A stretch of DNA of 18,463 nucleotides from Acetobacteraceae bacterium (GCA_947478535.1 CANJXD010000051.1:1-18463), one strand, 5' to 3'. Shown: positions 1-8,130, numbered from the stretch's first letter. A program made the numbers and translations. The notes: a model not told the origin generated them from the sequence alone.

Positions 1-387
1 ATCGCCGGAGGAGCCGTCGGCCTGCGGGAAGTAGTGGTCCGGCAGGCCGCGCAACAGACGAAACGGCACGCCGGCACGCGCGAAATCCAGCAGCGCGACG
101 CGGGAGGATTGCAGATACGCCTCCATCATCGGCGCCAGCGCATAGCCACCGCCGAGGAAGCGCATGTAACGCCGTGCCGCGTCCAGATCATCGGAGAGTC
201 CCGATTCTGGCATCAGGTGGTTCTCGGGCACCCAGAGCCCGCCGAGCGAGGACGCCGTCGCCCCGCCCAGACGCTCGGACTTCTCGACCACCAGCACGCG
301 CATGCCGCGCATCACACCGGCCAGCGCTGCCGCCACCCCGGCCGCCCCGGTTCCGACGACCACCCAATCGACATCGTGCTCCGCCAT
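1..387 (-). CDS. FAD-dependent oxidoreductase, 3-ketosteroid dehydrogenase/fumarate reductase-like (C-terminus off the window)
   Basis: Reading the minus strand from the ATG at 387 gives 129 open codons that run off the left edge, so only the N-terminal quarter or less of the usual 500-570 residue protein is present. Residues 9-17 (VVVGTGAAG) form the Rossmann GxGxxG loop, and Glu35 at the end of the second beta strand is placed to bind the adenosine ribose. The stretch GGATASSLGGLWVPEN at 41-56 is typical of the FAD_binding_2 family, especially 3-ketosteroid delta-1-dehydrogenase-like proteins, which insert double bonds next to a ketone. There is no signal peptide, so it should be cytoplasmic or peripheral to the membrane. 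The gene is divergent from the Old Yellow Enzyme gene with 94 bases between the starts, so the two may share control. The substrate is unknown, and a fumarate reductase-like or tricarballylate dehydrogenase-like role is also possible. Confidence 0.85.
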   Translation of the reverse strand, partial: MAEHDVDWVVVGTGAAGVAAALAGVMRGMRVLVVEKSERLGGATASSLGGLWVPENHLMPESGLSDDLDAARRYMRFLGGGYALAPMMEAYLQSSRVALLDFARAGVPFRLLRGLPDHYFPQADGSSGD

Positions 388-414
388 AGTTTCGGGCTCC
401 TCGTCGCTTCCCTT

Positions 415-452
415 TTGCCAGGCAGTCTTGACGCGCCTCGATGCGGTGGCAA
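415..452. promoter_or_regulatory. Possible operator: spaced TTGCCA/TGGCAA inverted repeat in a divergent promoter region
   Basis: The 94-base gap between two divergent starts (387 and 482) contains TTGCCA at 415-420 and its reverse complement TGGCAA at 447-452. Their starts are 32 bases apart, about three helical turns. The left half also contains the small dyad TGCC-A-GGCA (416-424). A TTGACG hexamer at 428-433 lies between the arms but has no good -10 box behind it. This is a visible pattern only; six-base arms can arise by chance, and no regulator gene lies nearby. Confidence 0.25.
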
Positions 453-481
453 GGCTCCCTCTATCCAGGAAGCAGAACACC

Positions 482-2500
482 ATGCAAGACGCCCGCGCCA
501 CACCCTTTCCGACTCTGTTCAGCCCCATGCGGATCGGCCCGAAAGTGGCGCGCAACCGAACGTGGATGAGCGCGCATGCGACGCTGCTGGTGAAGGACCA
601 CATCTTCACCGACGAACACGTTGCCTACTACGCCGAACGCGCGAAGCATGGCGTCGCCGTCATCACCATGGAATGCATGGCGGTGCACGAGACGTCCCTG
701 CCCTATCGCGGCAAGGCGCTGTCCTTCGACCCGCGCATGGTGCCGCAATACCAGAAGATCGCGGCCGCTGTGCATGAACACGGATCGCTCCTGCTCGCCC
801 AGCCCTGGCATCGCGGGCGGGAGACCAACAGCGTCGCATCAGGCCATCCCGTCTGGGCGCCCTCGGCCGTGCCCTGCGCCGTATACCGGGAGATGCCGCA
901 TGTGATGACTGTGGCGGATATCGACGCCATCCGCGAAGGCTACCGGCTGACGGCGCGGCACGCCCGCAGCGGCGGGCTCGATGGCGTGGAGGTGCACTCC
1001 ATGGCGCATGGCTACCTGCTCAACCAGTTCCTCTCGCCCGCCACGAACCATCGCGACGATGCCTTCGGCGGCAGCCTGGAAAACCGCTTGCGCCTGGTGA
1101 TGGAAATCATCCAGGCGACGCGCGAGGAATGCGGAAGCGAGATGATCGTCGGCGTCCGCATCAATAGCGATGATGGCCATGACGGCGGGCTGCGCCCGGC
1201 GGATTGGGCGGAAATCGCCGGGCGGATGACGGCATCGGGCCTGATCGACTACGTCTCCTGCAGCCACGGCACCTACCTCAACCGCATGCTGATCTACCCG
1301 ACCTCGCCGCAAGCGCATGGCTTCCAGATGGAGGCGACGCGCCAGGTGCGCGCGGCGGCGAATGGCATCCCCGTGGTTGGCGTCGGCCGCATCGTCACGC
1401 CGGCGGAAGCGGAGAAGCACCTGGCCGCCGGGGATTGCGACTTCGTCGCCATGGCGCGCGCGTTGATCGCGGACCCTGAATGGGTGGCCAAGGCCGCGCG
1501 TGCGGAGCCGGAGGAAATCCGGCCCTGCGTCGGCGCGAATTGGTGCATGACCTCGATCTTCGCGCAGGCCCCCATCGCCTGCATCCATAACCCCGCCGCC
1601 GGGCATGAACGCGAACTCGGCGCGGGCACCTTGAAGAAGACGGATCGGCCGAAGAAGGTCGCCGTGGTCGGAGGCGGCCCCGGTGGGCTGCGCGCCGCAC
1701 TCACGGCGGCGCAGCGGGGCCATGCGGTGACGCTGTTCGAACGTGGTCACGAACTCGGCGGCCAGATCCGCCTGTGGTCCCGCGCGCCGTCCCGCACGGA
1801 ACTGCTCGGCATCGCCGAATGGCTGGAACGCCAGGTGGTGAAGGCTGGCGTCGATATCCGCCTGCAGACCGTGGCGACGGAAGACATGCTGCTTGCCGAT
1901 GGCTACGAGGCCATCGTCGTCGCCACGGGATCGCGCGGCCTGACGCATGGCTGGACGCCGCTGCGCCCGGAGAAGTGGAACGCCGCCGCGGTGCCGGGGA
2001 CGGATCAGCCCAATGTGCTGTCCTACATGGACGCGCTGCGCGAACGCGTGCAGCCGGGCAAGCGCGCGCTGATCTATGATGGGCTCGGTGGCCGCCAGGC
2101 CGTCGTCACCGCCGAGTACCTGGCGAGCCAGGGTGCCGAGGTCGAATTCGTCACTTGGCTCGGCCAGCCCGCGCCGGACCTCGCCGGCAGCCGCGACTGG
2201 GGCAAGACCTATGGCATGCTGCGCCGCATGGGCATGCGCTTTTCCACCGACCTCGAACTCGTGGCTATCGAGGGCAACAGCGTGCGGCTGCGCGATCTCT
2301 ACACCAATGAGGAACAGGTGCGCGAAGGCATTGACACGGTGGTGCTGGCGCTCGGCGCGGAAGCGCAGGATGGTCTGTTCCACGCCCTCGCGCCGCGCCG
2401 CGCGCAGGGGCTCGATCTGCGGCTGATCGGTGATGCGCTGGCCCCGCGCCGGGCCGATGCTGCCATCCGCGAAGGCGAAGCGGCCGCCAGGGCCATCTAG
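482..2500 (+). CDS. Two-domain Old Yellow Enzyme-type NADH:flavin oxidoreductase (trimethylamine dehydrogenase/dienoyl-CoA reductase family)
   Basis: This 672-residue protein has the full two-domain layout of the family. An N-terminal FMN-binding TIM barrel carries HGYLLNQFLSP (176-186) and FGGSLENR (195-202). It is followed by an Fe-S linker and a C-terminal FAD/NAD(P) domain beginning KKVAVVGGGPGG (391-402). Relatives reduce enoyl compounds or oxidatively demethylate amines such as trimethylamine, dimethylglycine or N-methylproline. The Fe-S motif is incomplete: Cys349, Cys355 and Cys367 are present, but the position of the second ligand is Ala352. The start at 482 is chosen because AGGAAG (467-472) sits nine bases upstream and the protein then begins where family members do; the frame stays open upstream to 302 without family homology. 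It is followed after 12 bases by an aldo/keto reductase, almost certainly in the same transcript. The subfamily with the altered motif may include demethylases of the DgcA type; this is recollection, not a search result. Confidence 0.9.
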   Translation: MQDARATPFPTLFSPMRIGPKVARNRTWMSAHATLLVKDHIFTDEHVAYYAERAKHGVAVITMECMAVHETSLPYRGKALSFDPRMVPQYQKIAAAVHEHGSLLLAQPWHRGRETNSVASGHPVWAPSAVPCAVYREMPHVMTVADIDAIREGYRLTARHARSGGLDGVEVHSMAHGYLLNQFLSPATNHRDDAFGGSLENRLRLVMEIIQATREECGSEMIVGVRINSDDGHDGGLRPADWAEIAGRMTASGLIDYVSCSHGTYLNRMLIYPTSPQAHGFQMEATRQVRAAANGIPVVGVGRIVTPAEAEKHLAAGDCDFVAMARALIADPEWVAKAARAEPEEIRPCVGANWCMTSIFAQAPIACIHNPAAGHERELGAGTLKKTDRPKKVAVVGGGPGGLRAALTAAQRGHAVTLFERGHELGGQIRLWSRAPSRTELLGIAEWLERQVVKAGVDIRLQTVATEDMLLADGYEAIVVATGSRGLTHGWTPLRPEKWNAAAVPGTDQPNVLSYMDALRERVQPGKRALIYDGLGGRQAVVTAEYLASQGAEVEFVTWLGQPAPDLAGSRDWGKTYGMLRRMGMRFSTDLELVAIEGNSVRLRDLYTNEEQVREGIDTVVLALGAEAQDGLFHALAPRRAQGLDLRLIGDALAPRRADAAIREGEAAARAI

Positions 2501-2512
2501 GGAGCGACGACC

Positions 2513-3517
2513 ATGGAATACCGCAAGCTCGGCCGATCCGGCCTCAAGGTCTCGCCGCTCTGCCTCGGCACGATGCTGTTCGGGGACCGCACGACGGAAC
2601 CCGACAGCCACGCCATCATCGCCCGCGCGAAGGAACAGGGCATCAACTTCATCGACACCGCCAACACCTATATCGGCGGGGTGTCGGAAGAAGTGGTCGG
2701 CCGCGGCATCGCCGCCCATCGGGACTGGTGGGTGCTGGCGACGAAGATGGCCAATCCGATGGGCAAGGGGCCGAATGACCGCGGCCTGTCCCGCCGCCAC
2801 GCCTTCCTCGCGGTGGAGGCCAGCCTCAAGCGCCTCGGCGTCGAGACCATCGACATCCTCTATCTGCACAAGGAGGATCACGACACGCCGCTGGAGGAAA
2901 CGGTGCGCGCGCTGGCGGACCTGATCCGCGCCGGCAAGATCCGCCACTTCGGTGTTTCCAACCACCGAGCTTGGCGCGTGGCGGAGATCTGCCGCATCTG
3001 CGACGAAATCGGCATCGATCGCCCGGTCATCAGCCAGCCCTACTACAACGCGCTGAACCGGATGCCGGAGGTGGAACACCTGCCGGCCTGCGGGCATTTC
3101 GGCCTCGGCGTCTTCCCGTATTCGCCCCTGGCGCGCGGCGTGCTGACGGGGAAGTACCGAGTCAATGTCGCTCCCCCCGAGGAAAGCCGCGCCGGCCGCC
3201 GCGACAAGCGGATGATGGAAACCGAATGGCGCCCGGAATCCCTGGTGATCGTGGAAACCCTGGCGAAGCACGCGGCCGCGCGCGGCATCACGCCGGGGCA
3301 ATTCGCGCTCGCCTGGGTGCTGAACAACCGCCTCATCACCGGCGCCGTCGCCGGCCCGCGCACGATGGAACAGTGGGAGGATTATGTCGGCGCGCTGGCC
3401 TACCGCTTCACGGCGGAAGATGAGGCGCTGGTGGATAGCCTGATCCCGGCCGGGCATCCCTCGACGCCCGGCTACAATGATCCCTCCTATCCCCTGGAAG
3501 TGCGTATCGCGCGTTAG
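2513..3517 (+). CDS. Aldo/keto reductase
   Basis: The 334-residue protein is a complete (alpha/beta)8 NAD(P)H-dependent oxidoreductase of the bacterial aldo/keto reductase family, which interconverts aldehydes or ketones and alcohols in the cytoplasm. The N-terminus MEYRKLGRSGLKVSPLCLG is the family opening. The catalytic tetrad can be assigned as Asp48 and Tyr53 (FIDTANTY), Lys78 (ATKMA) and His119 (LYLHKED). The segment GKIRHFGVSN and the later YSPLARGVLTGKY are also characteristic. GGGAG-type ribosome binding bases (AGGGAG, 2498-2503) overlap the stop codon of the preceding gene, indicating translational coupling with the Old Yellow Enzyme homologue. Pairing an ene-reductase with a carbonyl reductase would suit stepwise reduction of an unsaturated ketone or aldehyde, but that is inference. 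The TAG stop overlaps the stop of the convergent FAH-family gene by four bases. Confidence 0.93.
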   Translation: MEYRKLGRSGLKVSPLCLGTMLFGDRTTEPDSHAIIARAKEQGINFIDTANTYIGGVSEEVVGRGIAAHRDWWVLATKMANPMGKGPNDRGLSRRHAFLAVEASLKRLGVETIDILYLHKEDHDTPLEETVRALADLIRAGKIRHFGVSNHRAWRVAEICRICDEIGIDRPVISQPYYNALNRMPEVEHLPACGHFGLGVFPYSPLARGVLTGKYRVNVAPPEESRAGRRDKRMMETEWRPESLVIVETLAKHAAARGITPGQFALAWVLNNRLITGAVAGPRTMEQWEDYVGALAYRFTAEDEALVDSLIPAGHPSTPGYNDPSYPLEVRIAR

Positions 3518-4509
3518 GCCGCGCGATCCCCCACGGGGTTCACCAGCGCGCCGATGCCGCTGATGCGGAGCTCGATCAGGTCACCCGGCTTGAAGGTAAG
3601 CCCGAGGTCGAGCCCGCAGCCCCGGTGGTAGCAGCCGGCGCTGATGACATGGCCGGGATGGATGGTCTGCTCCAGCGAGAGATAGGCGAGCATTTCCTCG
3701 AAATCCCAACTCATCTCGGCGGTGGAGCAGGACGACATCTCCTGCCCGTTCACCACCAGCGACAGCCGCTGGTCCCGCACATCGCCCAACTCGTCGGGCG
3801 TGACGATCCAAGGCCCCATCACATTGCCGCCGTCGAAATCCTTGCCCTTGGCGGGGCCGCGGCCGGACTTCATCTCCAGCATCTGCCGCTGGCGGGCGCT
3901 GGTATCGTTCACGATCGTGTAGCCCGCGATCGCCCGCTTCGCCGCTTCGCGTGAGAGGTTGCGGCCGCCGGTGCCGACGATGGCGACGAACTCACACTCC
4001 ACATCGATCGTCTCGGCATAGGAAGGCGGGCGCAGCACATGGCCGATGCCGACATAGCTGTCGGGATTGCCCTTCCAATACGGCAGGATGCCGCTGCCTT
4101 CCTCCGCCGGCTTCAGCACCGATCCGCGATCCGCCCCCGCCTTGCCATGCGCCGGCCAGCAACTGAAATTCGCCACCCCCGGCGGGCGCGGCACCGGCGC
4201 CAGCAGCGTGATCTCCTCGATCGCGTAGCGCAGCTGCTGGCCACCCCCGGTGGCGCGGCGACGGTCGCGCTTCGCGGCCTCCACCGCCTCCCTCACCCAG
4301 TCCATGCCGGTGTCACCCATGGCGAGGATCTGCACCATGTCCGGCGGTACCTGCGCCGCACCCACACGTTCCGCCGCCGCGCGTGGCAGGTTGCGTTCCA
4401 GCAGCGCGACGCGCGCCGCCGTCGCGTCGATTACGCCGCCTTCATGCGCGACGCCGATGCGCCGCACCTCCCCCACCGGTGTCGCCACCGCGAAAGTCCC
4501 GAGCTTCAT
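3514..4509 (-). CDS. Fumarylacetoacetate hydrolase (FAH) family protein
   Basis: The protein is 331 residues from the ATG at 4509. Enzymes of this family hydrolyse C-C bonds of acylpyruvates, or decarboxylate or isomerise related 2-oxo acids, using a divalent metal. The metal ligands are visible as Glu171 and Glu173 (DVECEFV) and Asp202 (VNDTSARQ), followed by GKDFDGGNVMGPW and later SAGCYHRGCGLDLG near the C-terminus. The first 100 residues form the variable N-terminal domain of the larger FAH proteins. The frame stays open upstream to 4737, but that extension overlaps the Bug receptor gene. The start at 4509 is preceded by AAGGGGG at good spacing and lies four bases after the receptor's stop, so it is the last gene of a leftward operon with the thiamine-diphosphate enzyme and receptor. 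The substrate is unknown; it may process a product of the same pathway. Confidence 0.9.
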   Translation of the reverse strand: MKLGTFAVATPVGEVRRIGVAHEGGVIDATAARVALLERNLPRAAAERVGAAQVPPDMVQILAMGDTGMDWVREAVEAAKRDRRRATGGGQQLRYAIEEITLLAPVPRPPGVANFSCWPAHGKAGADRGSVLKPAEEGSGILPYWKGNPDSYVGIGHVLRPPSYAETIDVECEFVAIVGTGGRNLSREAAKRAIAGYTIVNDTSARQRQMLEMKSGRGPAKGKDFDGGNVMGPWIVTPDELGDVRDQRLSLVVNGQEMSSCSTAEMSWDFEEMLAYLSLEQTIHPGHVISAGCYHRGCGLDLGLTFKPGDLIELRISGIGALVNPVGDRAA

Positions 4510-4513
4510 CCCA

Positions 4514-5497
4514 CTAACCCCCTTCGAGCGTGAGGCCGGAAGCGCGTGAGACCTCCGCCCATTTCGCGATCTCCGCCTGCACGAAGGCCCGGAACGCCTC
4601 CGGCGCCAGGTGGCGTGGCGCAAGGCCCTGATTGACCAGACGCGTGGAAATGTCGCTATCGGCCAGCGCCTCGGCCAGCGCCTCGCCGACGCGGTCGCGC
4701 ACCTCGTCCGGAATGCCGGCGGGGCCGAACAGGCCAAACCAGCTATCGGCGATCACGCCTTCCGCGCCCTGCTCCACCGCGGTCGGCACATCCGGTGCCT
4801 GGATCTGCCGGTTCGCGGAGGTGACGGCGATGGCGCGCAGCCGGCCCGTCTGCACATGCGGCAGGATGGCGACGGTGTAGATCAGCACGGGGATATGCCC
4901 AGCCACCACATCCGTCACACCCTGGCCGATATTGTTGTAGGGAATATGCGTGAGCTTCGCGCCGGTGCGCAGCGCCAGCATCTCCCCCGCCAGGCCGTTC
5001 GAGCTGCCGCGACTGCCCGCGGCGAAGGAAAGCCCCTGCGGCTGCGCCTTCGAATAGGCGATCAGCTCCTGCAGGTTGTGCACAGGCAGGGAGGGATGGA
5101 CGACGATGAAATTCGTGGAAGTGCAGGCCAGCCCGATCGGCGTGAAATCCCGCACCGCGTCATAGGGCATATCCCGCCGCATCGCCGGCAGGATGCCGTG
5201 CGACGATGCCGCGGCCATGAGCAGCGAATAACCATCCTTCGGCGCCCGCGCGATCACTTCGCTGCCCGTCACGCCACCGGCGCCGGAGCGATTATCCACC
5301 ACGATGGGCTGGCCCAGCGGCTGCGCCATGCGCGGGCCGAGCACGCGCATCATGGTGTCCGTCGCCGAACCCGGCGGGAAGGGCACGACCATGCGGATGG
5401 GCCTGACGGGATAGCGCGTCTGCGCCCCCACCGCCGTTGCGGTTCCGACCAGCCCCGCCGCGAGCGGCAGCAACTGGCGACGAAACAAGCGCGTCAT
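4514..5497 (-). CDS. Bug/TctC-family tripartite tricarboxylate transporter substrate-binding protein (receptor 1)
   Basis: This 327-residue protein is a periplasmic solute receptor of the Bug (TctC) family, which captures carboxylated or other small organic compounds. An N-terminal signal peptide, MTRLFRRQLLPLAAG followed by small residues, ends near VGA|QTRYP (about residue 25). The mature part begins with PVRPIRMVVPFPPGSATD, the family hallmark, then GQPIVVDNRSGAGG. The start at 5497 is supported by a strong AGGAGGAA (5501-5508) just upstream; an in-frame ATG at 5569 would add 24 residues ahead of the signal peptide. It lies between the thiamine-diphosphate enzyme (73 bases upstream) and the FAH-family gene. 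It is clearly paralogous to receptor 2 at 8232-9239: both share CTSTNFIVVHPS and LIYTVAILPHVQ, and much of the alignment is gap-free. No TctA/TctB membrane subunits are encoded in the window, so it must use subunits encoded elsewhere or act as a sensor. Confidence 0.93.
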   Translation of the reverse strand: MTRLFRRQLLPLAAGLVGTATAVGAQTRYPVRPIRMVVPFPPGSATDTMMRVLGPRMAQPLGQPIVVDNRSGAGGVTGSEVIARAPKDGYSLLMAAASSHGILPAMRRDMPYDAVRDFTPIGLACTSTNFIVVHPSLPVHNLQELIAYSKAQPQGLSFAAGSRGSSNGLAGEMLALRTGAKLTHIPYNNIGQGVTDVVAGHIPVLIYTVAILPHVQTGRLRAIAVTSANRQIQAPDVPTAVEQGAEGVIADSWFGLFGPAGIPDEVRDRVGEALAEALADSDISTRLVNQGLAPRHLAPEAFRAFVQAEIAKWAEVSRASGLTLEGG

Positions 5498-5570
5498 GCG
5501 TTCCTCCTCCTTCTCGGGCCTCTTGTGAGGCCATTGCGCCGTGTTCTCGCCCCGGCGTGGGCGTAGCAAC

Positions 5571-7199
5571 TCAGCCCCGCTTCGGCAGCACCGCCTGCAG
5601 CGAGGTATGGATGATGGCGGCCAGCGGCCCCGGCGCGCGCAATGCCTCAGCCAGCTTCGGCAGATCGTCCCGCGTCTGCACGCGCAGCACCGGCAGGCCG
5701 AAGGCCGCGGCCCACTGGCAGAAATCCGGGTTCGTCAGCGTCGTCCCGCTGACATGGCCGGGATAGAGCTTCTCCTGATGGATGCGGATCGAGGCGTAGC
5801 TGCCATTGTCCGACAGCAGCATTTTTATTGGCGCCCCGCGCGCCATGGCGACGGCAATCTCGCCACCCGTCATCAAGGCGCCGCCATCGCCGAGCGCGCA
5901 GATCACCGGCCGTCCCGGGCAACGCAGTGCGGCGGCGACGGCCGCCGGCATGCCGAAGCCCATCGCGCCGGACACCGGCGCCAGCAGCCGCTGCCCCGCG
6001 CGCCACGCCACCTTGCGATAGAAGGGCGCGCCGAAGGTGCCGGCATCGAGCGTGACGATGGCGTCCGGCGCGGCCACTTCCTCCACCAGCTTGGCGACTT
6101 CCGCGAAGGCGATGCCATCCGGCCACTCCCGCACCGCCACCGCGCAATCCGCGACATGCAGCGCGCGCAAGCGTGCATTCCACGCATCCCGCGACGTCGG
6201 CGCGCCGGGCGCCTCGCCGGCGAGCGCGGCGAGCGTCGCCCGCGCATCGGCGGCGATGGCGAGGTCTGCGGGAAACTGCCAGCCGAGAAACCGCGGATCG
6301 GCGCAGACATGCACGAGCCGCTGCCCCGGCGCCGGCCAGGTCCAGCCCTGCGTCGTGATATCCGTCAACCGCGTGCCAAGGGCGACGACGAGATCAGCTT
6401 CCGCAAACGCTTGCCGCTGCGCATCGGGGTTCCGCAGGCCAAGATCGCCGGCATAGAGCGCATGGTCATTCGGAAACAGATCCTGCCGCCGGAAACTGAC
6501 GGCGACAGGCAGGCGCCAGGCCTCCGCGAAGGCGACCAGCGCCGCGCGGCCGCCTGCCGCTTCCAGCCCATGCCCCGCGAGCAGGATGGGCCGCGCCGCA
6601 CTCCGCATCAGCGCCGCCAGGGCCGCTACATCCTCCGGCGCCGGGGCCACCGCACGCGGCAGCGTGGCGGCCACTGGCGGCGCGGCGCAGGGCGCTTCGA
6701 GCACATCTTCCGGCAGGCTGAGCACGACAGGGCCCGGCACCCCGGACATCGCGGCGGCATAGGCGCGCGCGATCAATTCCGGCACCTGCTCAGGCTCCGT
6801 CGCCTCGCCGATCCATTTCGCGATACCGCGGAACATGGACTGGTAGTCGATTTCCTGGAAGGCGTTGCGGCGCAGCGAAGCGCGATCCACCTGCCCCACC
6901 AGCAGGATCAGCGGCACCGCATCCTGTTCCGCCGTATGCACGGCAATCGCGGCGTTGCACGCCCCCGGCCCGCGAGAGACGAGCACGACGCCCGGGCGCC
7001 CCGTGAGCTTCGCATCCGCCACCGCCATGAAGCCCGCGCCGCCTTCCTGCCGCGCCGTCACCAGATCCATCCCGGGATGGGCGTGCAGCGCATCCAGCAG
7101 CGCCAGGTAGCTTTCGCCAGGCACGCAGAAGGCGCGGTCGATTCCCTGGGCGGCCAGGAAATCGATCAGGCGAGCGGCGGCGGTCGGCGCGGTGTTCAT
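5571..7199 (-). CDS. Thiamine-diphosphate-dependent enzyme, acetolactate synthase/decarboxylase-like
   Basis: The 542-residue protein has the three-domain order of the acetolactate synthase/benzoylformate decarboxylase superfamily. The N-terminal PYR domain carries the activating Glu29 in VPGES. The central domain spans roughly residues 190-330. The C-terminal PP domain has GDG at 437-439 and Asn465 (LLSDNGS) as Mg-ThDP ligands at the expected 25-residue spacing. Such enzymes decarboxylate 2-oxo acids or transfer the resulting aldehyde unit. The loop VSRGPGACNA (74-83) resembles acetolactate synthase and lacks the active-site histidine that benzoylformate decarboxylase has in the equivalent LHSAAGTGN loop, so it is not a standard MdlC. 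It is also too long and has too many domains to be a fused sulfopyruvate decarboxylase. It is the first gene of the leftward operon with receptor 1 and the FAH protein, starting 70 bases after the LysR gene. AGGG lies seven bases before the ATG. The exact reaction is unknown. Confidence 0.92.
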   Translation of the reverse strand: MNTAPTAAARLIDFLAAQGIDRAFCVPGESYLALLDALHAHPGMDLVTARQEGGAGFMAVADAKLTGRPGVVLVSRGPGACNAAIAVHTAEQDAVPLILLVGQVDRASLRRNAFQEIDYQSMFRGIAKWIGEATEPEQVPELIARAYAAAMSGVPGPVVLSLPEDVLEAPCAAPPVAATLPRAVAPAPEDVAALAALMRSAARPILLAGHGLEAAGGRAALVAFAEAWRLPVAVSFRRQDLFPNDHALYAGDLGLRNPDAQRQAFAEADLVVALGTRLTDITTQGWTWPAPGQRLVHVCADPRFLGWQFPADLAIAADARATLAALAGEAPGAPTSRDAWNARLRALHVADCAVAVREWPDGIAFAEVAKLVEEVAAPDAIVTLDAGTFGAPFYRKVAWRAGQRLLAPVSGAMGFGMPAAVAAALRCPGRPVICALGDGGALMTGGEIAVAMARGAPIKMLLSDNGSYASIRIHQEKLYPGHVSGTTLTNPDFCQWAAAFGLPVLRVQTRDDLPKLAEALRAPGPLAAIIHTSLQAVLPKRG

Positions 7200-7245
7200 G
7201 GCGATACCCTAGCGGAGGAGCAGGGGTGGCGCGTCCATGCCCCCG

Positions 7246-7261
7246 TATAATAGCAGCTATT
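7246..7261. promoter_or_regulatory. AT-rich dyad with TATAAT-like box, probable promoter/operator of the ThDP operon
   Basis: The 70-base gap between the LysR stop and the thiamine-diphosphate gene start contains AATAG-CAG-CTATT (7249-7261), a perfect 5-3-5 inverted repeat. It overlaps TATAAT on the plus strand (7246-7251) and TATTAT on the minus strand. The stretch is strikingly AT-rich in this GC-rich window. On the minus strand it would lie about 45-50 bases before the ATG at 7199, a sensible promoter position. No good -35 box is visible on either strand. It could be the LysR protein's second target or a weak terminator stem; there is no T-run to favour the latter. Confidence 0.35.
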
Positions 7262-7269
7262 CGTTTTGG

Positions 7270-8130
7270 CTATGGCTTCGCCGCCGGCGGCAGCACATCG
7301 CCACGCCGCATGCCGATATGCACCGAGGTCGCCGGGAACAGGTGGCGCCCATCGATCGCATGCAGGTCGCGATCCTGTTCCGCGTCATAGGCGACATCCG
7401 CGACGATGCCGACACCGAGGCCGGACCGCACATAGGTCTTCATCAGATCCGCATCGATGGCGCTGAGCACCACATTCGCGGAAAGCCCCCGGCTGACGAA
7501 GCCGCGCTCGATCTCCGCCCAGGCTCCGGCGGCGTGGTCATAGGTGATGATCGGCCAACGCGCGATATCCTCGAAGCCGATGCGTCGCAGCTTCGCCAGC
7601 GGATGCCCAGGCCTGGTCAGCACCACCCGCTGCACGGTGTAGCAGGGGTGAAATACCAGGTCCGGAAAGGGTTCGGCGGGGGCGGAAGCAACAGAAAAAT
7701 CCGCCTCACCCCGGCTCACCCAGGCCGCGACTTCAGCGCGCGTGCCCTGACGCATGCGCAACCGCACCTGCGGATGGTCCCTCACGAAGCGCTCGATCAC
7801 GCGGGGCAGATAGTAGCGCGCATGGGTGTGGATGGTGGCGACCGTCACCTCCCCCGCCGCACCGGCACCGAGGTCCCGCGCCACGCGTTGCAGGTCATCG
7901 ACGCCGTTCAGCACCCGCGTCACCACCGGCATCAGCGTGCGCCCCGCCGCCGTCAGCCCGCCGATCCGCCGGCCGTTGCGGATGAACAGCACGACGCCGA
8001 GCTCGCGCTCCAACTCCTGCAGGTGGCGCGTCACCCCGGGCTGGGAGGCGTTGAGCCGTTCGGCCGCGCGGGTCAGGTTGAAGCCCTGGCTGATGACTTC
8101 CCGCGCCGAGCGCAGCTGTTGCAGTTTCAC
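7270..8130 (-). CDS. LysR-family transcriptional regulator, CysB/Cbl subgroup
   Basis: The protein has an N-terminal winged helix-turn-helix (RAAERLNASQPGVTRHLQELE) and a LysR effector-binding domain. Its closest resemblance is to CysB/Cbl: KLQQLR at the N-terminus, ATIHTHARYYLPRVIERF, MRQGTRAEVAAWVSRGEADF, and ADLMKTYVRSGLGVGIVAD all correspond to CysB landmarks. The frame opens with ATG at 8142, but the GTG at 8130 gives an N-terminus that aligns exactly with CysB (MKLQQLR) and has AGGCGG just upstream; from GTG the length is 286 residues, from ATG 290. It lies in the same orientation as the thiamine-diphosphate operon and is divergent from receptor 2, the usual arrangement for a LysR regulator of an adjacent gene. 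It probably controls both arms of the cluster. CysB relatives bind sulfur metabolites or adenylyl sulfate, but close homologues also occur in unrelated catabolic clusters, so the ligand is open. Confidence 0.92.
   Translation of the reverse strand: MKLQQLRSAREVISQGFNLTRAAERLNASQPGVTRHLQELERELGVVLFIRNGRRIGGLTAAGRTLMPVVTRVLNGVDDLQRVARDLGAGAAGEVTVATIHTHARYYLPRVIERFVRDHPQVRLRMRQGTRAEVAAWVSRGEADFSVASAPAEPFPDLVFHPCYTVQRVVLTRPGHPLAKLRRIGFEDIARWPIITYDHAAGAWAEIERGFVSRGLSANVVLSAIDADLMKTYVRSGLGVGIVADVAYDAEQDRDLHAIDGRHLFPATSVHIGMRRGDVLPPAAKP

Noticed and set aside
839..3457. A minus-strand open frame of about 870 codons opposite the Old Yellow Enzyme and aldo/keto reductase genes.
   Set aside because: Same GC-bias artefact; it spans two genes and their spacer and has no recognisable motif.
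5571..7199. Naming the ThDP enzyme benzoylformate decarboxylase (mdlC) or acetolactate synthase (ilvB).
   Set aside because: The active-site loop lacks the decarboxylase histidine, and the genomic context has no branched-chain amino-acid genes or small regulatory subunit, so only a family-level call is justified.
5541..7250. A plus-strand open frame of about 570 codons opposite the thiamine-diphosphate gene.
   Set aside because: Arg/Ala/Gly/His-rich shadow of a gene whose catalytic motifs are all in the minus strand.
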